Source: Psychromonas ossibalaenae ATCC BAA-1528 | GTDB lineage: Bacteria > Pseudomonadota > Gammaproteobacteria > Enterobacterales > Psychromonadaceae | Assembly: GCF_000381745.1 (NCBI RefSeq) | Contig: NZ_KB907002.1 | Coordinates: 1 to 53,778 of the forward strand | Reading direction: 5' to 3' | Length of the DNA: 53,778 nucleotides | Part shown: piece by piece, positions 8,964 to 19,654 of the stretch | Position numbering within the stretch: the stretch's first letter is position 1 | How the letters are laid out: each line of letters opens with the position of its first letter | Made by a program: the position numbers and the translations under genes | Notes under the pieces: model-generated | The model's database searches: none | The model's input: the letters and a program-made list of their open reading frames with translations, nothing else | Told to the model about the DNA's origin: nothing

Positions 8964-11402
8964 TTAATCTTTTAGCGGCTGAATAATCGAGCCGTAGAAA
9001 AAACTATCTAAATTGATTTTTACACCGAAGCTAAGCAGCTTGGCAGCCGCCCGCGCATAGGTGAGCTGATCATCGGTGCCTTTGGCGTTCACCGGCACAC
9101 TAAGATGTTCAACAGCGCCCGCTTTGTCTTTTAAAATCTTATCCGTCCAGCTGCACAGTGAGCGCCCCGCGCCCATTTCGATATATACCGACGTACCTTT
9201 ATCCGCAAGGGTATTAATCAGCCGCGGAAAATCAACGGGATCACAAAGGCATTTGGCAATGCTCACCGCAATCGCTTTTTTATGCTGCGGGATCGGCAGA
9301 TAACATGAGCTGGAAATCATTTTAGTGCTAATACGTTCCGTCACATCCATGCTGTATAGATCCAGCATATTCTGATATTCCGCATGGGCTGGAGCGCTGT
9401 GAATCGCATTAGCCATATTCAACGGCATAGCACGCACGCCCAGACGTTTAATCACTTTTAAACAGTCGTCAGGATAACCGCCGATCACTAAGCTGTCCGG
9501 GGTATTAATAATGGTCACATAAACCCGTTCGCCCTGTGCAATGACCTCATTGACCTGCGCTAATGTGCCTTTAATGCTGTAGGTTTCCCAGATCTGCTCA
9601 AAGGTGCCGTCACTCACATCGGGCAGATTCCACAACTCGCGAATAGCACGCAGTTCACCGGATAATCGATGGTTAAAAGTGTCCGAAGCCGCTAAACGCG
9701 CACTCATCAAACCCGGCGAGTGCCAGCAGCCGAGTGCTGCAAACATACTGATTTCGCCCATACTGTATCCTGAGGCATAATCTGCATTAACTGCAAATAC
9801 CTGTTCGAATATTTTGGTAAAAACACAGGCATAACCAACACCGCATTCGGCAATATTTGCCAGATCATTACGCAGTGCTAAATCCCGCTGTTTGAGCTGT
9901 TTGAAATCTAAAGCGGTTACCGAACGCGGGTTAAGCAGCTGATCTTTTAAACTGGCGCCGATATTGTCCGCCAGCGCAATGACACTGGGATAGATTTCCG
10001 GAAAAAGATGAAACAGATCCCGGCCTAACCCGACATAAGTTGCGCCGATCCCCGGATATAAAAATGCGACATTACTGCTGCTTTGCGGCTGACTGCTGAA
10101 ATAACTGCCCTTGGGTGTTTTCCAGTCGCCCTGCTGCAAAAATGCATCAGGCACGCCTGTTAAAGCCAGAGTAATCTCTTTGGTTAATTCAGCGCCTGAT
10201 TCGGCAATCAGCACCGCTTTATAAACTGAGTCGCGCTTAGTTAAATAGGTCTGATATAAAGATTCAGCTAAGCTTTTCAGATTTGTATCTGCACATGCTG
10301 GCAGTTCAGAAAGCTGCTTAAGCAGCCCCGCTTCACTATTATCGGCAATAATAAACAGAGACTGCGCAGAGCTGGCGTTAAAACCATTATGATGGACCTG
10401 CTGGTCACTGTTTTCCTGCACAATAATATGCGTATAGCTGCTTTTATTGAGACAGCTTAAGGCCGCATAACGCGGACTGTTATCTGCATTAGGAAAAACC
10501 GGTGCAGCCTGATTAAACAGATAAAACGGCGAAGCCAGCCAGTCTTCAAGCAGCTTCGCCTGCGGTGCAGTCCAGTCCTTAACAGCAGGACGATAGCGCT
10601 GCTGCAGGGCAAACAGCGTATTTATCAGGCTTAGCAGCTCTGATAACACAGCATTTTCGCCGAGCACACTTTTAGCACAGCTGATTGAAGTATTAAGTGT
10701 TTTATCACATCGATAAGCACCAAGCAGTGCCAGCTGTTCAATATTGTTAAGATCCGGATCAGCTGAAGCTGAGACCTCCACTGTGCTGATATCTGCGCTG
10801 TTAAGCGCGCAGTCGACAAAAGAACGTTTAATTACTTCTTGTGCATCGGATAAAACTGAGCTGCTGACCAGCGAATCGATCGTCGCATAAATATAACTGT
10901 TATTAGCCGCGGCAACCGACTCACTAGCCACTAATACACTGCTTACACCGTTATTAACACCGTAAGCTTCGAAGTTCTCAGCAAAACTGATAGTGGCTTT
11001 ACCCTGGACAAGCTCTGTCTGACTACGCACATCTGCAGCCTGAATTAAAACCGCCAGGTTATGCTGATTAATAATCTGCTCAGTAAGCAGCAGCGCATCC
11101 GCTAAGCTGCACACAGTATGACTGCTGAAATAGTTGTGCTGTTCAGGAGCGCTGTGCTTTTGGTCAGTGATCATAATCACAGCGGTTTGACTGCGGTTAA
11201 GTTTATTAACCTGGAGCACACGGTCAGCAGACAGCTTATATAAATCCGCATTGCTGTAATGCTGCTGTAGTGAAGCAGCCGCATTAAACACTTCACCACG
11301 GTATAAGGCAGCTTCAAACTGATCAACATCAGTTAGACCATCAAGCTGCACATCAAAACCGATCAGCGCTAATTTTGTCTTAATACACTTAAAATCAGTC
11401 AT
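8964..11402 (-). CDS. pfaB: PUFA synthase acyltransferase subunit PfaB
   Basis: About 812 residues. The N-terminal half is a weakly conserved ketosynthase-like region without an evident active-site Cys. The C-terminal half is an acyltransferase with the GxSxG nucleophile motif GYSMGE at about residue 545. PfaB is the subunit reported to influence whether EPA or DHA is made. I prefer the ATG at 11402, which overlaps the pfaA stop (ATGACTGA) and has CAGG upstream. An in-frame GTG at 11423 would add seven residues and a 29-base overlap. The 8-base overlap suggests translational coupling to pfaA. The protein is intact and diverges more from its homologues than its neighbours do, as is usual for PfaB. 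Confidence 0.95.
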   Translation of the reverse strand: MTDFKCIKTKLALIGFDVQLDGLTDVDQFEAALYRGEVFNAAASLQQHYSNADLYKLSADRVLQVNKLNRSQTAVIMITDQKHSAPEQHNYFSSHTVCSLADALLLTEQIINQHNLAVLIQAADVRSQTELVQGKATISFAENFEAYGVNNGVSSVLVASESVAAANNSYIYATIDSLVSSSVLSDAQEVIKRSFVDCALNSADISTVEVSASADPDLNNIEQLALLGAYRCDKTLNTSISCAKSVLGENAVLSELLSLINTLFALQQRYRPAVKDWTAPQAKLLEDWLASPFYLFNQAAPVFPNADNSPRYAALSCLNKSSYTHIIVQENSDQQVHHNGFNASSAQSLFIIADNSEAGLLKQLSELPACADTNLKSLAESLYQTYLTKRDSVYKAVLIAESGAELTKEITLALTGVPDAFLQQGDWKTPKGSYFSSQPQSSSNVAFLYPGIGATYVGLGRDLFHLFPEIYPSVIALADNIGASLKDQLLNPRSVTALDFKQLKQRDLALRNDLANIAECGVGYACVFTKIFEQVFAVNADYASGYSMGEISMFAALGCWHSPGLMSARLAASDTFNHRLSGELRAIRELWNLPDVSDGTFEQIWETYSIKGTLAQVNEVIAQGERVYVTIINTPDSLVIGGYPDDCLKVIKRLGVRAMPLNMANAIHSAPAHAEYQNMLDLYSMDVTERISTKMISSSCYLPIPQHKKAIAVSIAKCLCDPVDFPRLINTLADKGTSVYIEMGAGRSLCSWTDKILKDKAGAVEHLSVPVNAKGTDDQLTYARAAAKLLSFGVKINLDSFFYGSIIQPLKD

Positions 11403-14400
11403 GCTGTTCAGCCTGTAAAGCACTGCTCAATGCAGGGCGTTTAAACAGATCATTAAGACTGGCACTGGCAGTCACCTGCGCACCTGTTACAGCCGCCATA
11501 ATCTGTTTATCGCGGTTAATCATCTGCACATCAGCCGTTACTTTTTTACCCTTATGCGCCGTAACAGTCAACTTCACATAAAAAGGTTCATCTAACGGAA
11601 CCTGGGAGTAAACCGTCCAGGCCGCAGTGCTGCTTGGCAGACTGCCTAAACCTAACTGTTTACGCACCCAGACCAGCAGTGACTGATAAATCAGATCATC
11701 GGCAAAAACATTATTTACCTGTACATCAAATTCCCCCTGCACAGCGGCTACTGAACCATCGATCAGACAGCTCATCAGTAACCCCTGCTGATCACAGTAA
11801 TTAACTGCGCTGAATCCCTGCAGGCTTGCTCCGTGAAACAAGGTGCCGTTTTCATACAGCTCACTAGCACTTGTCTGTTTCTCCGTGATCAACGCAGGAA
11901 GTTCACCAGAATACAGCGGCAGCTCCTGTTTCTCTCTGCTCAGAAGCAGTGTTGCACCGTAATGAAATTGCGAACGGTCAGCTGTCTTTTGGCTGCCGAT
12001 CTTAACTTCAACGGTTAGCAGGTTTTCACTTGTCGAGACTAAAGTCAGGTCGATAAAATATTGATCGGCCTGTTTCCCGTCAAAAATAACACCCTTGAAC
12101 AGTTTGTAGTTGTGCACTGCTGCACAGCTGTAACCACTATAGGTTTCAGCTGCAGCATCCACCATCCAAGCAATTGCACAGACAGTAGGGAAAACCTGAT
12201 TTTCACCAATCTGGTGATCAGCAATAAAAGGATTGTTAGCCGCTAAAAGTGTTTTAGATAAGCGGCTAACTAACGGCTTTTTTACAGCAGTTACCTCTTT
12301 ATTTTCAGTTTTCAGCTCAGTCAGAGGCGCACTCTGCGGTTCCGGCTCCCCTCCCATATCGTTTCCAACCAGGATCTGCGGGCAGCGGTTGCTGTCAGCG
12401 GCTAATTCATTGAGCAGCAGCTCAGCCCCGGCATCTAAAGGAATGATATACACACCACGGTCGTTAAACATACGTTTAAGCTCTGGTGTTACCATGCCGC
12501 CGTCCCAAGGGCCCCAGTTAAAACTCAGTACCTGAGCAGTCGGATTAAGTGCTTTAAAGCGGTAAGCTGTTTTATTTAATATATCGTTAGCAATTGAGTA
12601 ATCTGACTGCCCTGGATTTCCGTAGAAACCGGCAGCCGATGAGAACAACACTAAATGTTTAATCTGCTCCTGCTGGCAACAAGCCAGCATGGATAACAGA
12701 CCGTCAATTTTGGTGCTGTAAACGGCTTCGAAATCAGCCAATGTTTTCTGCTCGATAAATTTATCTGCCAGTACACCTGCGCCATGGATAAGTCCGGTTA
12801 TCGGCCCCCAAAGATCAGTAATCGGTTCAACTGCATCCTTCACACTGGCTGCATTTGTCACATCTGCGCTGACATATTCAGCAATACCACCGGCAGCGGC
12901 AACTGCATCTAATGTTGCTTTGATTTCACGATTAGCGAGAACAGGACGAATAAAGGCTGAAATTCGCACCGGCGTTGGTTTTTCACCAGAGGTTAGCAGC
13001 GACTGCATGGCCGCTTTTTTAAGTTCAGCCTGATCATTAATTCCATTTGCCCAACTCGGCTCGTCACTCTGATATTTCGAGCGTCCTAACAGGATAAACT
13101 TCGACTGATACTGCTTCGCTAAACGGATAATACAATGTGCAGTGACACCTTTTGCGCCGCCGCTGACTAGAAATACAGAATCACAATTTATGCTGTTACC
13201 TGCCGGCAGTGCATAACTATCGGTTTTTTCTCCAACCAGCGTTAAACGTCCGTTATTATTAAAACCAACTTCAACTGGATTTGTATCAGCATCGTTTAAC
13301 TCTTCAACAAGCAGTTTAGCGACTTTGTCAGCAGCAAACTTGGCAGCCACATCAACGACACGGCAGAATACATTCGGCCATTCATGGGCTAACGTTTTCA
13401 CTAAACCGCACAACCCTCCCTGTACCAGGTCAGAATTAAGCTGGTTATTCTCCAGACCAAAAGCCCCCCCCTGACGGGTTAGCACCACAAATGACGACCG
13501 GACTTCATTATTGTCCGCACTGCTGTTTTTCCCTAAACCGGACAGTTTTGCTAATAAAAATGCTAACTGCAGGCCTTGCTTATAAACCACTGGATATTCA
13601 ATACCGCTAACATCACTTTTAGGGTGTAGATAGATAATGCTGGTCCAGATATCCTGCGTTGCTAAAACGGCAGTCAGCTCTTTTTCATCAAGCTCAGCCA
13701 GTTCAATAACATTAACTTTTTCAGCAAAAGTTTTTGAGCTTACGGTTTTCACCCATGACGGTTTTAATACTGTAACAGCCCAGCCTAAAAGAGTTAATTT
13801 GTCTGCCAGACGTACACAGCAGCCTTCACCGTCATCAACTAATAACAGATTCTGACCGTTAACATTGCTGTCGATTGTTTTAACGGCATCTAAATGTTTA
13901 ATAACAACCGTTGCACTGGGTGCCGGTTGAAAATCAGCAGCAGGCGGCAGTTCAACAACCTCAGACTGCGCTGCAGCGGCAGAACTATCGATTTGTGCTT
14001 CGCCCTGTTCACTCATATAAGTAACAATCTGACCTAAGGTGCGCAGATCAGCTAAAGCTTCGGCATTAAGCTCCGGCAGTTGTGGAATTTCATCCTGCAC
14101 CGCACCTAATATTTCTACACGTTTAATTGAGTCGATACCCAGGTCCGCTTCCATATCCATGCTTAGTTCGAGCATTTCTGATGGATATCCGGTTTTGTCA
14201 GCCACCACATCCATCATCACAGCCTGGATTTTTGCTAAATCAAGCTGCACTTTGCTGTTAGTCGTAATCGGTACAATTTCGGCAGAAACCAGTGAACTAG
14301 CCTCAACCGTTTCATTCATATAAGTAACGATTTCACCCAGAGTGCGCAGCTCAGCTAACGCTTCTGGATTTAATTCCGGCAGGTCAGCAATTTCATCCTG

Positions 14401-17400
14401 CACTGCACCTAAGATTTCCACTCGTTTGATTGAGTCGATACCCAGGTCCGCTTCCATATCCATGCTTAGTTCCAGCATTTCCGCCGGGTAACCAGTTTTA
14501 TCGGCTACCACATCCATCATTACAATTTCAATTTGAGCTAAATCGATAGCGACAGTTTTTACTGTCACCGGCTCCTGCATTGCCTGCGTGGTAACCACTT
14601 CAGCTGCCGGCGCTTTTGACTGCATGTAATTGACGATTTCACCCAGCGTTCTCAGCTCAGCAAGATCTTCCGGGTTCAGCTCCGGCAGGTCAGTGATTTC
14701 ATCCTGCACTGCGCCGAGGATCTCAACACGTTTAATTGAATCGATCCCTAAATCCGCTTCCATATCCATGCTCAGTTCGAGCATTTCAGACGGATAACCC
14801 GTTTTATCGGCAACCACTTTAAGCATCACACTCTGGATATTTTCTAAATCCAGTAATGCACCTGTTGATACATTAATCGGTACTACTTGTGCACTTTGAG
14901 CCGGAGCAGCCGGCGCTTGTGACTGTATATAACTAACAATTTCACCGAGAGTGCGCAGCTCAGCAAGATCTTCCGGATTTAGTTCCGGCAGGTCTTGAAT
15001 TTCATCCTGAACTGCGCCGAGGATCTCAACACGTTTGATCGAATCAATACCCAGATCCGCTTCCATATCCATGCTCAGTTCCAGCATTTCTGATGGGTAT
15101 CCGGTTTTATCAGCCACCACATCCAGCATTACCGTTTGGATTTTGTTAACATCAACAACGGCTGTCGGAGGCGTTTGCACAGCTGGTGCAGCCGGCGCTT
15201 TAGACTGCATATAAGTAACGATTTCGCCTAAGGTGCGCAGCTCAGCAAGGTCTTCCGGATTTAGTTCCGGCAGGTCGTTTATTTCATCCTGCACTGCCCC
15301 AAGGATCTCAACGCGTTTAATAGAATCAATACCTAAGTCCGCTTCCATATCCATGCTTAGTTCCAGCATTTCTGATGGGTATCCGGTTTTATCAGCCACA
15401 ACATCCATCATTACCGTCTGGATTTTATTAACATCAACTGCGGCAGCTGGTGCATCCGTTTGGCTAACAACTACTGCAGCTGGAGCTTTAGACTGCATAT
15501 AAGTTACGATTTCACCTAAAGTGCGCAGCTCAGCAAGGTCTTCCGGATTTAGTTCCGGCAGGTCAGCAATTTCATCCTGTACAGCACCAAGGATCTCAAC
15601 ACGTTTAATAGAATCAATGCCTAAGTCAGCTTCCATATCCATGCTTAGTTCGAGCATTTCAGATGGATAACCGGTTTTATCGGCAACCACTTCCAGCATT
15701 ACCGTCTGGATTTTATTCACATCCACAGCAGTGGTTTGTGCAGCGGGAGCAGTTTGTGTCGCAGCCGGTGTGGAAGGTACAGCCGGTGCTTTAGACTGCA
15801 TATAAGTTACGATTTCACCTAAAGTGCGCAGCTCAGCAAGGTCTTCCGGGTTTAGTTCCGGCAGGTCTGCAATTTCATCCTGTACAGCACCAAGGATCTC
15901 AACACGTTTAATAGAATCAATGCCTAAGTCAGCTTCCATATCCATGCTTAGTTCGAGCATTTCAGCAGGATATCCGGTTTTATCGGCAACCACATCCAGC
16001 ATCACAGTCTGAATTTTGTTTACATCCACGACTGGTGCAGCTTGTATAACTGGCGGCGTTTGCGCTGTCGGTGCAGAAGCAGCCGGCGCTTTAGCGGTCT
16101 GACTGTTTTGAATAGTCTGATGGGTTTTCTTAAGCTGTTCCGGCATAGTCAGCGGCGCAGCTTTAACAGTTTTAGCTGAAGAGGCAGCGGCAGCTGGCGC
16201 TGTAGAAACAGGCTGGATCTGAGTCGCTGTGATAGACTTCTGCTGCTCAGGTAATGCAGACAGCATCTGCTGCATATTATCTGTCTGGCTGTTCAGGTAA
16301 GTTTCATGTACTCGTAATGTTTCTGACTGGAAATCATGATACATAGCAAGTGTTTTATCTAAGCTTTCCGGTAGTTCTGCTGCACCGGCCTGCGCCTGTA
16401 ATACATTCTGGAAAGTCTTGGCATATTCCTGCGGCCCCTGCATGTATTCCTGATGTACATTTAACAGCTGTGCCTGATGATTTACAAATTGACTGACACT
16501 TTGTTCAATTGACTCTGCCAGCTGCGCATTATCAGCGCCGGCTGCAGGAGCCGCATTGCCGGCCGGTGAACCGTCGGCTTGAACATAAACAATCTTCTCC
16601 ACTACTTTTTCAACAATAACTTCTTTGATCACCTCTTTAACAACCACTTTTTCCTGATGCTGCGGCGCAGTCAGCTGCCAGCCGTCATTTAAAGCATCAG
16701 TAAATGCTTTTTGGGTTTTAGGGCTGACATAAGCGGCACCGGTTAATTTCATCGCCAATGGCGAGCGTTTTGGCGGTGTTGTCGGGCGGGCCACGGCATT
16801 GTACGGGTCAATGTCAGCTAGTGATAAACCTAATACCGCCATTTCCAGTGCGGCTAAACGCAGCTGCAGATCCGCTGATTTTTTAGGACTGCTGTTAACA
16901 GCAATGGTAGTTACGTCGTTTTTGTCTTTTAAGATATTGTCCACTAAACGGGTTAACACGTTTTTAGGACCAAACTCGATAAAGATACGTCCGCCGGCAT
17001 CATAAAGATTATCAATTTCATCATTAAAATGAACTGACTGCAGAATATGCTTTTTCAGGCTGTCTTTAATCTCAGACGGCTGGTCAGAATGGACCTGTGC
17101 AGTGCCGTTAGCAAATACCGGAATAAGCGGCGCCTTAAACTCAACACTGTCAATTACATCCGCAAATGGTTTTTGTGCATGTCCGACTAATTCTGTATGA
17201 AATGCAGCAGAAACCGGCAGCGGTACTACTTTGTAACCTTTGGCTTGTAGTGTTTCAACAGCGATAGTTACCTGACTGCTTACACCGGCAATTACGACCT
17301 GATTATTAGAGTTATAGTTAGCAATCGATACATCTTTAATGTCTTTAATATCATCTGCAACGCCAGAAGGTGAACCCACAACAGCGGCCATAGTACCGGC

Positions 17401-19641
17401 ATCAAAGTTTTCATCCTGCGGCGCGGCCATTGCCTCTCCGCGGCTGCGTGCTAAAGTCATGTAGTCTTGTTCAGATACTACGCCGGCAGCCCATAATGCC
17501 GTTAACTCACCAAAACTGTGTCCGGCAGTAAAATCAGCACTGAATCCAGCCTGTTTAAAGGTATTGTATAAACCAACACTGAAGGTACCGATCGCAGGCT
17601 GCGCATGTTCTGTTAAACGTAAACTGTTTTCCTGCGCAGTGACTTTTTCTTTATCAAATACAGGGATCGGATAAACAAATGATGATAGTTGGGTTTTACC
17701 AGCTTCGCTGAACTGACTGTCCATAGCGGCATTAGCAGCTAAAACAGACGGGAAGTTACAGGTTAGATCGCGGCCCATATTAACGTACTGTGAACCCTGC
17801 CCGGAAAACAGTGCCACCACTTTACCAGCTGTTTCTAAACCCGACTCACGGTAATAGATACCCGTTGGTCTGCTCCAGGAAGCGCTGTCGTCAGAGGCCA
17901 GCTGTTTTATTATTTGTCCAATTTCGCTAAGCGCCTGCTCCGCATTTTTAGCGGCAAAACCACAACGCGCTAATTCACGATGCGGTGTTTTTAACGGGTT
18001 TTCAGTCACTAAAACATTAAAAGCAAAAGACTGCAGATCAGCATCAACCGCTAATTTTTCACTCCAGCTTTTTAAACTCTGCTGCAGTGCAGCTTTATCA
18101 GCAGCACTGATAATAATTGTCTGCGCCACTTCATTTAAACGATAGGCCCCAGAATGCGCCGCTTTATACTCTTCTAGAACAAAGTGGAAATTTGTACCGC
18201 CAAAACCAAAGGAGCTGATACCGGCACGACGTTTAACACCGTCGGCACGCGGCATCCACGGTCGCGTTTCATTATTAATATATAAAGGCGTGTTTTCAAT
18301 ATCTAAATTAGCATTCGGTTTATCAACGTTAATGGTTGCCGGCAGCACTTTGTGATGCAGTGCCAGCGCAGCTTTAATCATACCCGCAGTACCAGCGGCG
18401 GCTTTAGTATGGCCGACTTGCGATTTAACCGAGCCTAACGCAATATGCTGCTTCTGATTGTTATTCTCGCTGAACATCATATTCAAACCGGAAAACTCAG
18501 CAGCATCACCCGCTTTAGTTCCAGTACCATGCGCTTCAATCAGTCCGCAGGTAAGCGGATCAAATCCAGCATCAGCATAAGCACGTTTCAGCGCTTTAAC
18601 CTGCCCTTCCGGACGCGGCGCATAAATTGATTTAAAACGACCGTCTGATGAACTGCCGATCCCTTTAATCACAGCATAAATTCTATCACCGTCACGTTCA
18701 GCATCTTCTAAACGTTTCATGGCGATCATACCCACACCTTCACCAATCATCATGCCGTTAGACTGATCATCAAAAGGACGGATATTTTCTCCATCGGTAA
18801 ACGCAGGCGTTTTAGCAAATGACATATACATAAACGGCGAGTTATCACAGCACACGCCGCCGGAAAGCATCATTTCTGAACGGTATTCTAATAAGTCAGA
18901 TACAGCCATTTTAATAGCGGCTAATGAACCGGCACAGGCGGCATCAACCACGCAGTTTGTACCACCTAAATCAAAACGGTTAGCAATACGGCCGGCAATA
19001 ACATTACCCAGCATACCCGGGAAAGAATTTTCTTCCCACGGGATATAAGCTTTTTTAAATTTGTCGATAATCACCGCGCAGTCTGCTTCACTAACACCCG
19101 ACGCTTTTAATACTTTTTCTAATACCGGGCCCTGCAGACGAGAAGTCAGCGGTGCGATCTGTTTCTGACCGCCGCCTACTCCCAGCGTAATACCGACTTT
19201 GTCACGGTCATAACCGTTTTCATCACTGATACCGGCATCGGCTAATACATCACGGGCAACCACTAAGGACATTAACTGGGTAATATCGGTTAATTCTAAA
19301 ATATTCGGCGGCAGACCAAACTCCATCGGATCAAAGTCAATCTCAGGAAGAAAACCGCCGCGTTTACAGTAAGTTTTATCAGCGGCTTTTTTGTCACTGG
19401 AGTAATAATCATCAACCGCCCAGCGGTCTTCAGGGATATCTTTAATGCCGTTGACTGACTCAACAATATTGTCCCAGAACTGCTCGAGGTTTTTAGTTTC
19501 AGCAAATACGGATGCCATACCGACAATGGCAATCGGACATTCCTGTAAGCGTGAATTTAGTTGTTTATCTTCGTTCAAAGCATGCTCGCTTATTGTTGAG
19601 TTATTAGATGTCTGCTTGTTTGATTTATTCTGCTTAGCCAA
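11395..19641 (-). CDS. pfaA: PUFA synthase subunit PfaA (KS-AT-7xACP-KR-DH)
   Basis: About 2748 residues. Domains in order: ketosynthase with active Cys near 234 (DAACAGS) and later EAHGTGTKAGD; malonyl-type acyltransferase with GHSFGE near 709; an Ala/Pro/Gln-rich linker; seven acyl carrier domains, each with LGIDSIKR, whose Ser carries phosphopantetheine (about 1244 to 1839); ketoreductase with GGAKGVT near 2160 and an S-Y-N set in SSAAGFYGNPGQSDYSIAN; and a C-terminal polyketide-type dehydratase (ADHQIGENQVFP near 2472). Together they condense, reduce and dehydrate the growing chain. I choose TTG at 19641: it has an ideal GGAG site 7 bases upstream, starts 13 bases after the pfaR stop, and gives (M)AKQNK, like Moritella PfaA as I remember it. 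An ATG at 19671 would overlap pfaR and lacks a good ribosome site. A separate pfaE-type transferase is required but is not here. Confidence 0.97.
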   Translation of the reverse strand: MAKQNKSNKQTSNNSTISEHALNEDKQLNSRLQECPIAIVGMASVFAETKNLEQFWDNIVESVNGIKDIPEDRWAVDDYYSSDKKAADKTYCKRGGFLPEIDFDPMEFGLPPNILELTDITQLMSLVVARDVLADAGISDENGYDRDKVGITLGVGGGQKQIAPLTSRLQGPVLEKVLKASGVSEADCAVIIDKFKKAYIPWEENSFPGMLGNVIAGRIANRFDLGGTNCVVDAACAGSLAAIKMAVSDLLEYRSEMMLSGGVCCDNSPFMYMSFAKTPAFTDGENIRPFDDQSNGMMIGEGVGMIAMKRLEDAERDGDRIYAVIKGIGSSSDGRFKSIYAPRPEGQVKALKRAYADAGFDPLTCGLIEAHGTGTKAGDAAEFSGLNMMFSENNNQKQHIALGSVKSQVGHTKAAAGTAGMIKAALALHHKVLPATINVDKPNANLDIENTPLYINNETRPWMPRADGVKRRAGISSFGFGGTNFHFVLEEYKAAHSGAYRLNEVAQTIIISAADKAALQQSLKSWSEKLAVDADLQSFAFNVLVTENPLKTPHRELARCGFAAKNAEQALSEIGQIIKQLASDDSASWSRPTGIYYRESGLETAGKVVALFSGQGSQYVNMGRDLTCNFPSVLAANAAMDSQFSEAGKTQLSSFVYPIPVFDKEKVTAQENSLRLTEHAQPAIGTFSVGLYNTFKQAGFSADFTAGHSFGELTALWAAGVVSEQDYMTLARSRGEAMAAPQDENFDAGTMAAVVGSPSGVADDIKDIKDVSIANYNSNNQVVIAGVSSQVTIAVETLQAKGYKVVPLPVSAAFHTELVGHAQKPFADVIDSVEFKAPLIPVFANGTAQVHSDQPSEIKDSLKKHILQSVHFNDEIDNLYDAGGRIFIEFGPKNVLTRLVDNILKDKNDVTTIAVNSSPKKSADLQLRLAALEMAVLGLSLADIDPYNAVARPTTPPKRSPLAMKLTGAAYVSPKTQKAFTDALNDGWQLTAPQHQEKVVVKEVIKEVIVEKVVEKIVYVQADGSPAGNAAPAAGADNAQLAESIEQSVSQFVNHQAQLLNVHQEYMQGPQEYAKTFQNVLQAQAGAAELPESLDKTLAMYHDFQSETLRVHETYLNSQTDNMQQMLSALPEQQKSITATQIQPVSTAPAAAASSAKTVKAAPLTMPEQLKKTHQTIQNSQTAKAPAASAPTAQTPPVIQAAPVVDVNKIQTVMLDVVADKTGYPAEMLELSMDMEADLGIDSIKRVEILGAVQDEIADLPELNPEDLAELRTLGEIVTYMQSKAPAVPSTPAATQTAPAAQTTAVDVNKIQTVMLEVVADKTGYPSEMLELSMDMEADLGIDSIKRVEILGAVQDEIADLPELNPEDLAELRTLGEIVTYMQSKAPAAVVVSQTDAPAAAVDVNKIQTVMMDVVADKTGYPSEMLELSMDMEADLGIDSIKRVEILGAVQDEINDLPELNPEDLAELRTLGEIVTYMQSKAPAAPAVQTPPTAVVDVNKIQTVMLDVVADKTGYPSEMLELSMDMEADLGIDSIKRVEILGAVQDEIQDLPELNPEDLAELRTLGEIVSYIQSQAPAAPAQSAQVVPINVSTGALLDLENIQSVMLKVVADKTGYPSEMLELSMDMEADLGIDSIKRVEILGAVQDEITDLPELNPEDLAELRTLGEIVNYMQSKAPAAEVVTTQAMQEPVTVKTVAIDLAQIEIVMMDVVADKTGYPAEMLELSMDMEADLGIDSIKRVEILGAVQDEIADLPELNPEALAELRTLGEIVTYMNETVEASSLVSAEIVPITTNSKVQLDLAKIQAVMMDVVADKTGYPSEMLELSMDMEADLGIDSIKRVEILGAVQDEIPQLPELNAEALADLRTLGQIVTYMSEQGEAQIDSSAAAAQSEVVELPPAADFQPAPSATVVIKHLDAVKTIDSNVNGQNLLLVDDGEGCCVRLADKLTLLGWAVTVLKPSWVKTVSSKTFAEKVNVIELAELDEKELTAVLATQDIWTSIIYLHPKSDVSGIEYPVVYKQGLQLAFLLAKLSGLGKNSSADNNEVRSSFVVLTRQGGAFGLENNQLNSDLVQGGLCGLVKTLAHEWPNVFCRVVDVAAKFAADKVAKLLVEELNDADTNPVEVGFNNNGRLTLVGEKTDSYALPAGNSINCDSVFLVSGGAKGVTAHCIIRLAKQYQSKFILLGRSKYQSDEPSWANGINDQAELKKAAMQSLLTSGEKPTPVRISAFIRPVLANREIKATLDAVAAAGGIAEYVSADVTNAASVKDAVEPITDLWGPITGLIHGAGVLADKFIEQKTLADFEAVYSTKIDGLLSMLACCQQEQIKHLVLFSSAAGFYGNPGQSDYSIANDILNKTAYRFKALNPTAQVLSFNWGPWDGGMVTPELKRMFNDRGVYIIPLDAGAELLLNELAADSNRCPQILVGNDMGGEPEPQSAPLTELKTENKEVTAVKKPLVSRLSKTLLAANNPFIADHQIGENQVFPTVCAIAWMVDAAAETYSGYSCAAVHNYKLFKGVIFDGKQADQYFIDLTLVSTSENLLTVEVKIGSQKTADRSQFHYGATLLLSREKQELPLYSGELPALITEKQTSASELYENGTLFHGASLQGFSAVNYCDQQGLLMSCLIDGSVAAVQGEFDVQVNNVFADDLIYQSLLVWVRKQLGLGSLPSSTAAWTVYSQVPLDEPFYVKLTVTAHKGKKVTADVQMINRDKQIMAAVTGAQVTASASLNDLFKRPALSSALQAEQHD
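13995..16040 (-). repeat. Seven tandem ACP-coding repeats within pfaA
   Basis: Seven near-identical copies of an ACP module are arrayed head to tail. Measured from the same motif in each copy (at 14151, 14454, 14760, 15063, 15345, 15633 and 15936), the spacings are 303, 306, 303, 282, 288 and 303 bases, all multiples of three. The cores are almost the same in protein and DNA, while the Ala/Pro/Val linkers vary. Copies 6 and 7 (the 3' end of the gene) are the most divergent, with NPEALAEL and NAEALADL instead of NPEDLAEL. The array is prone to unequal recombination and to assembly collapse. Confidence 0.95.
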
Positions 19642-19654
19642 GTGATTACTCCAG

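Noticed and set aside
13995-16040. Regular repeats of about 300 bases that could be read as a repeat array
   Set aside because: They are in frame within pfaA and encode acyl carrier domains; there are no short identical repeats with unique spacers, so not CRISPR.
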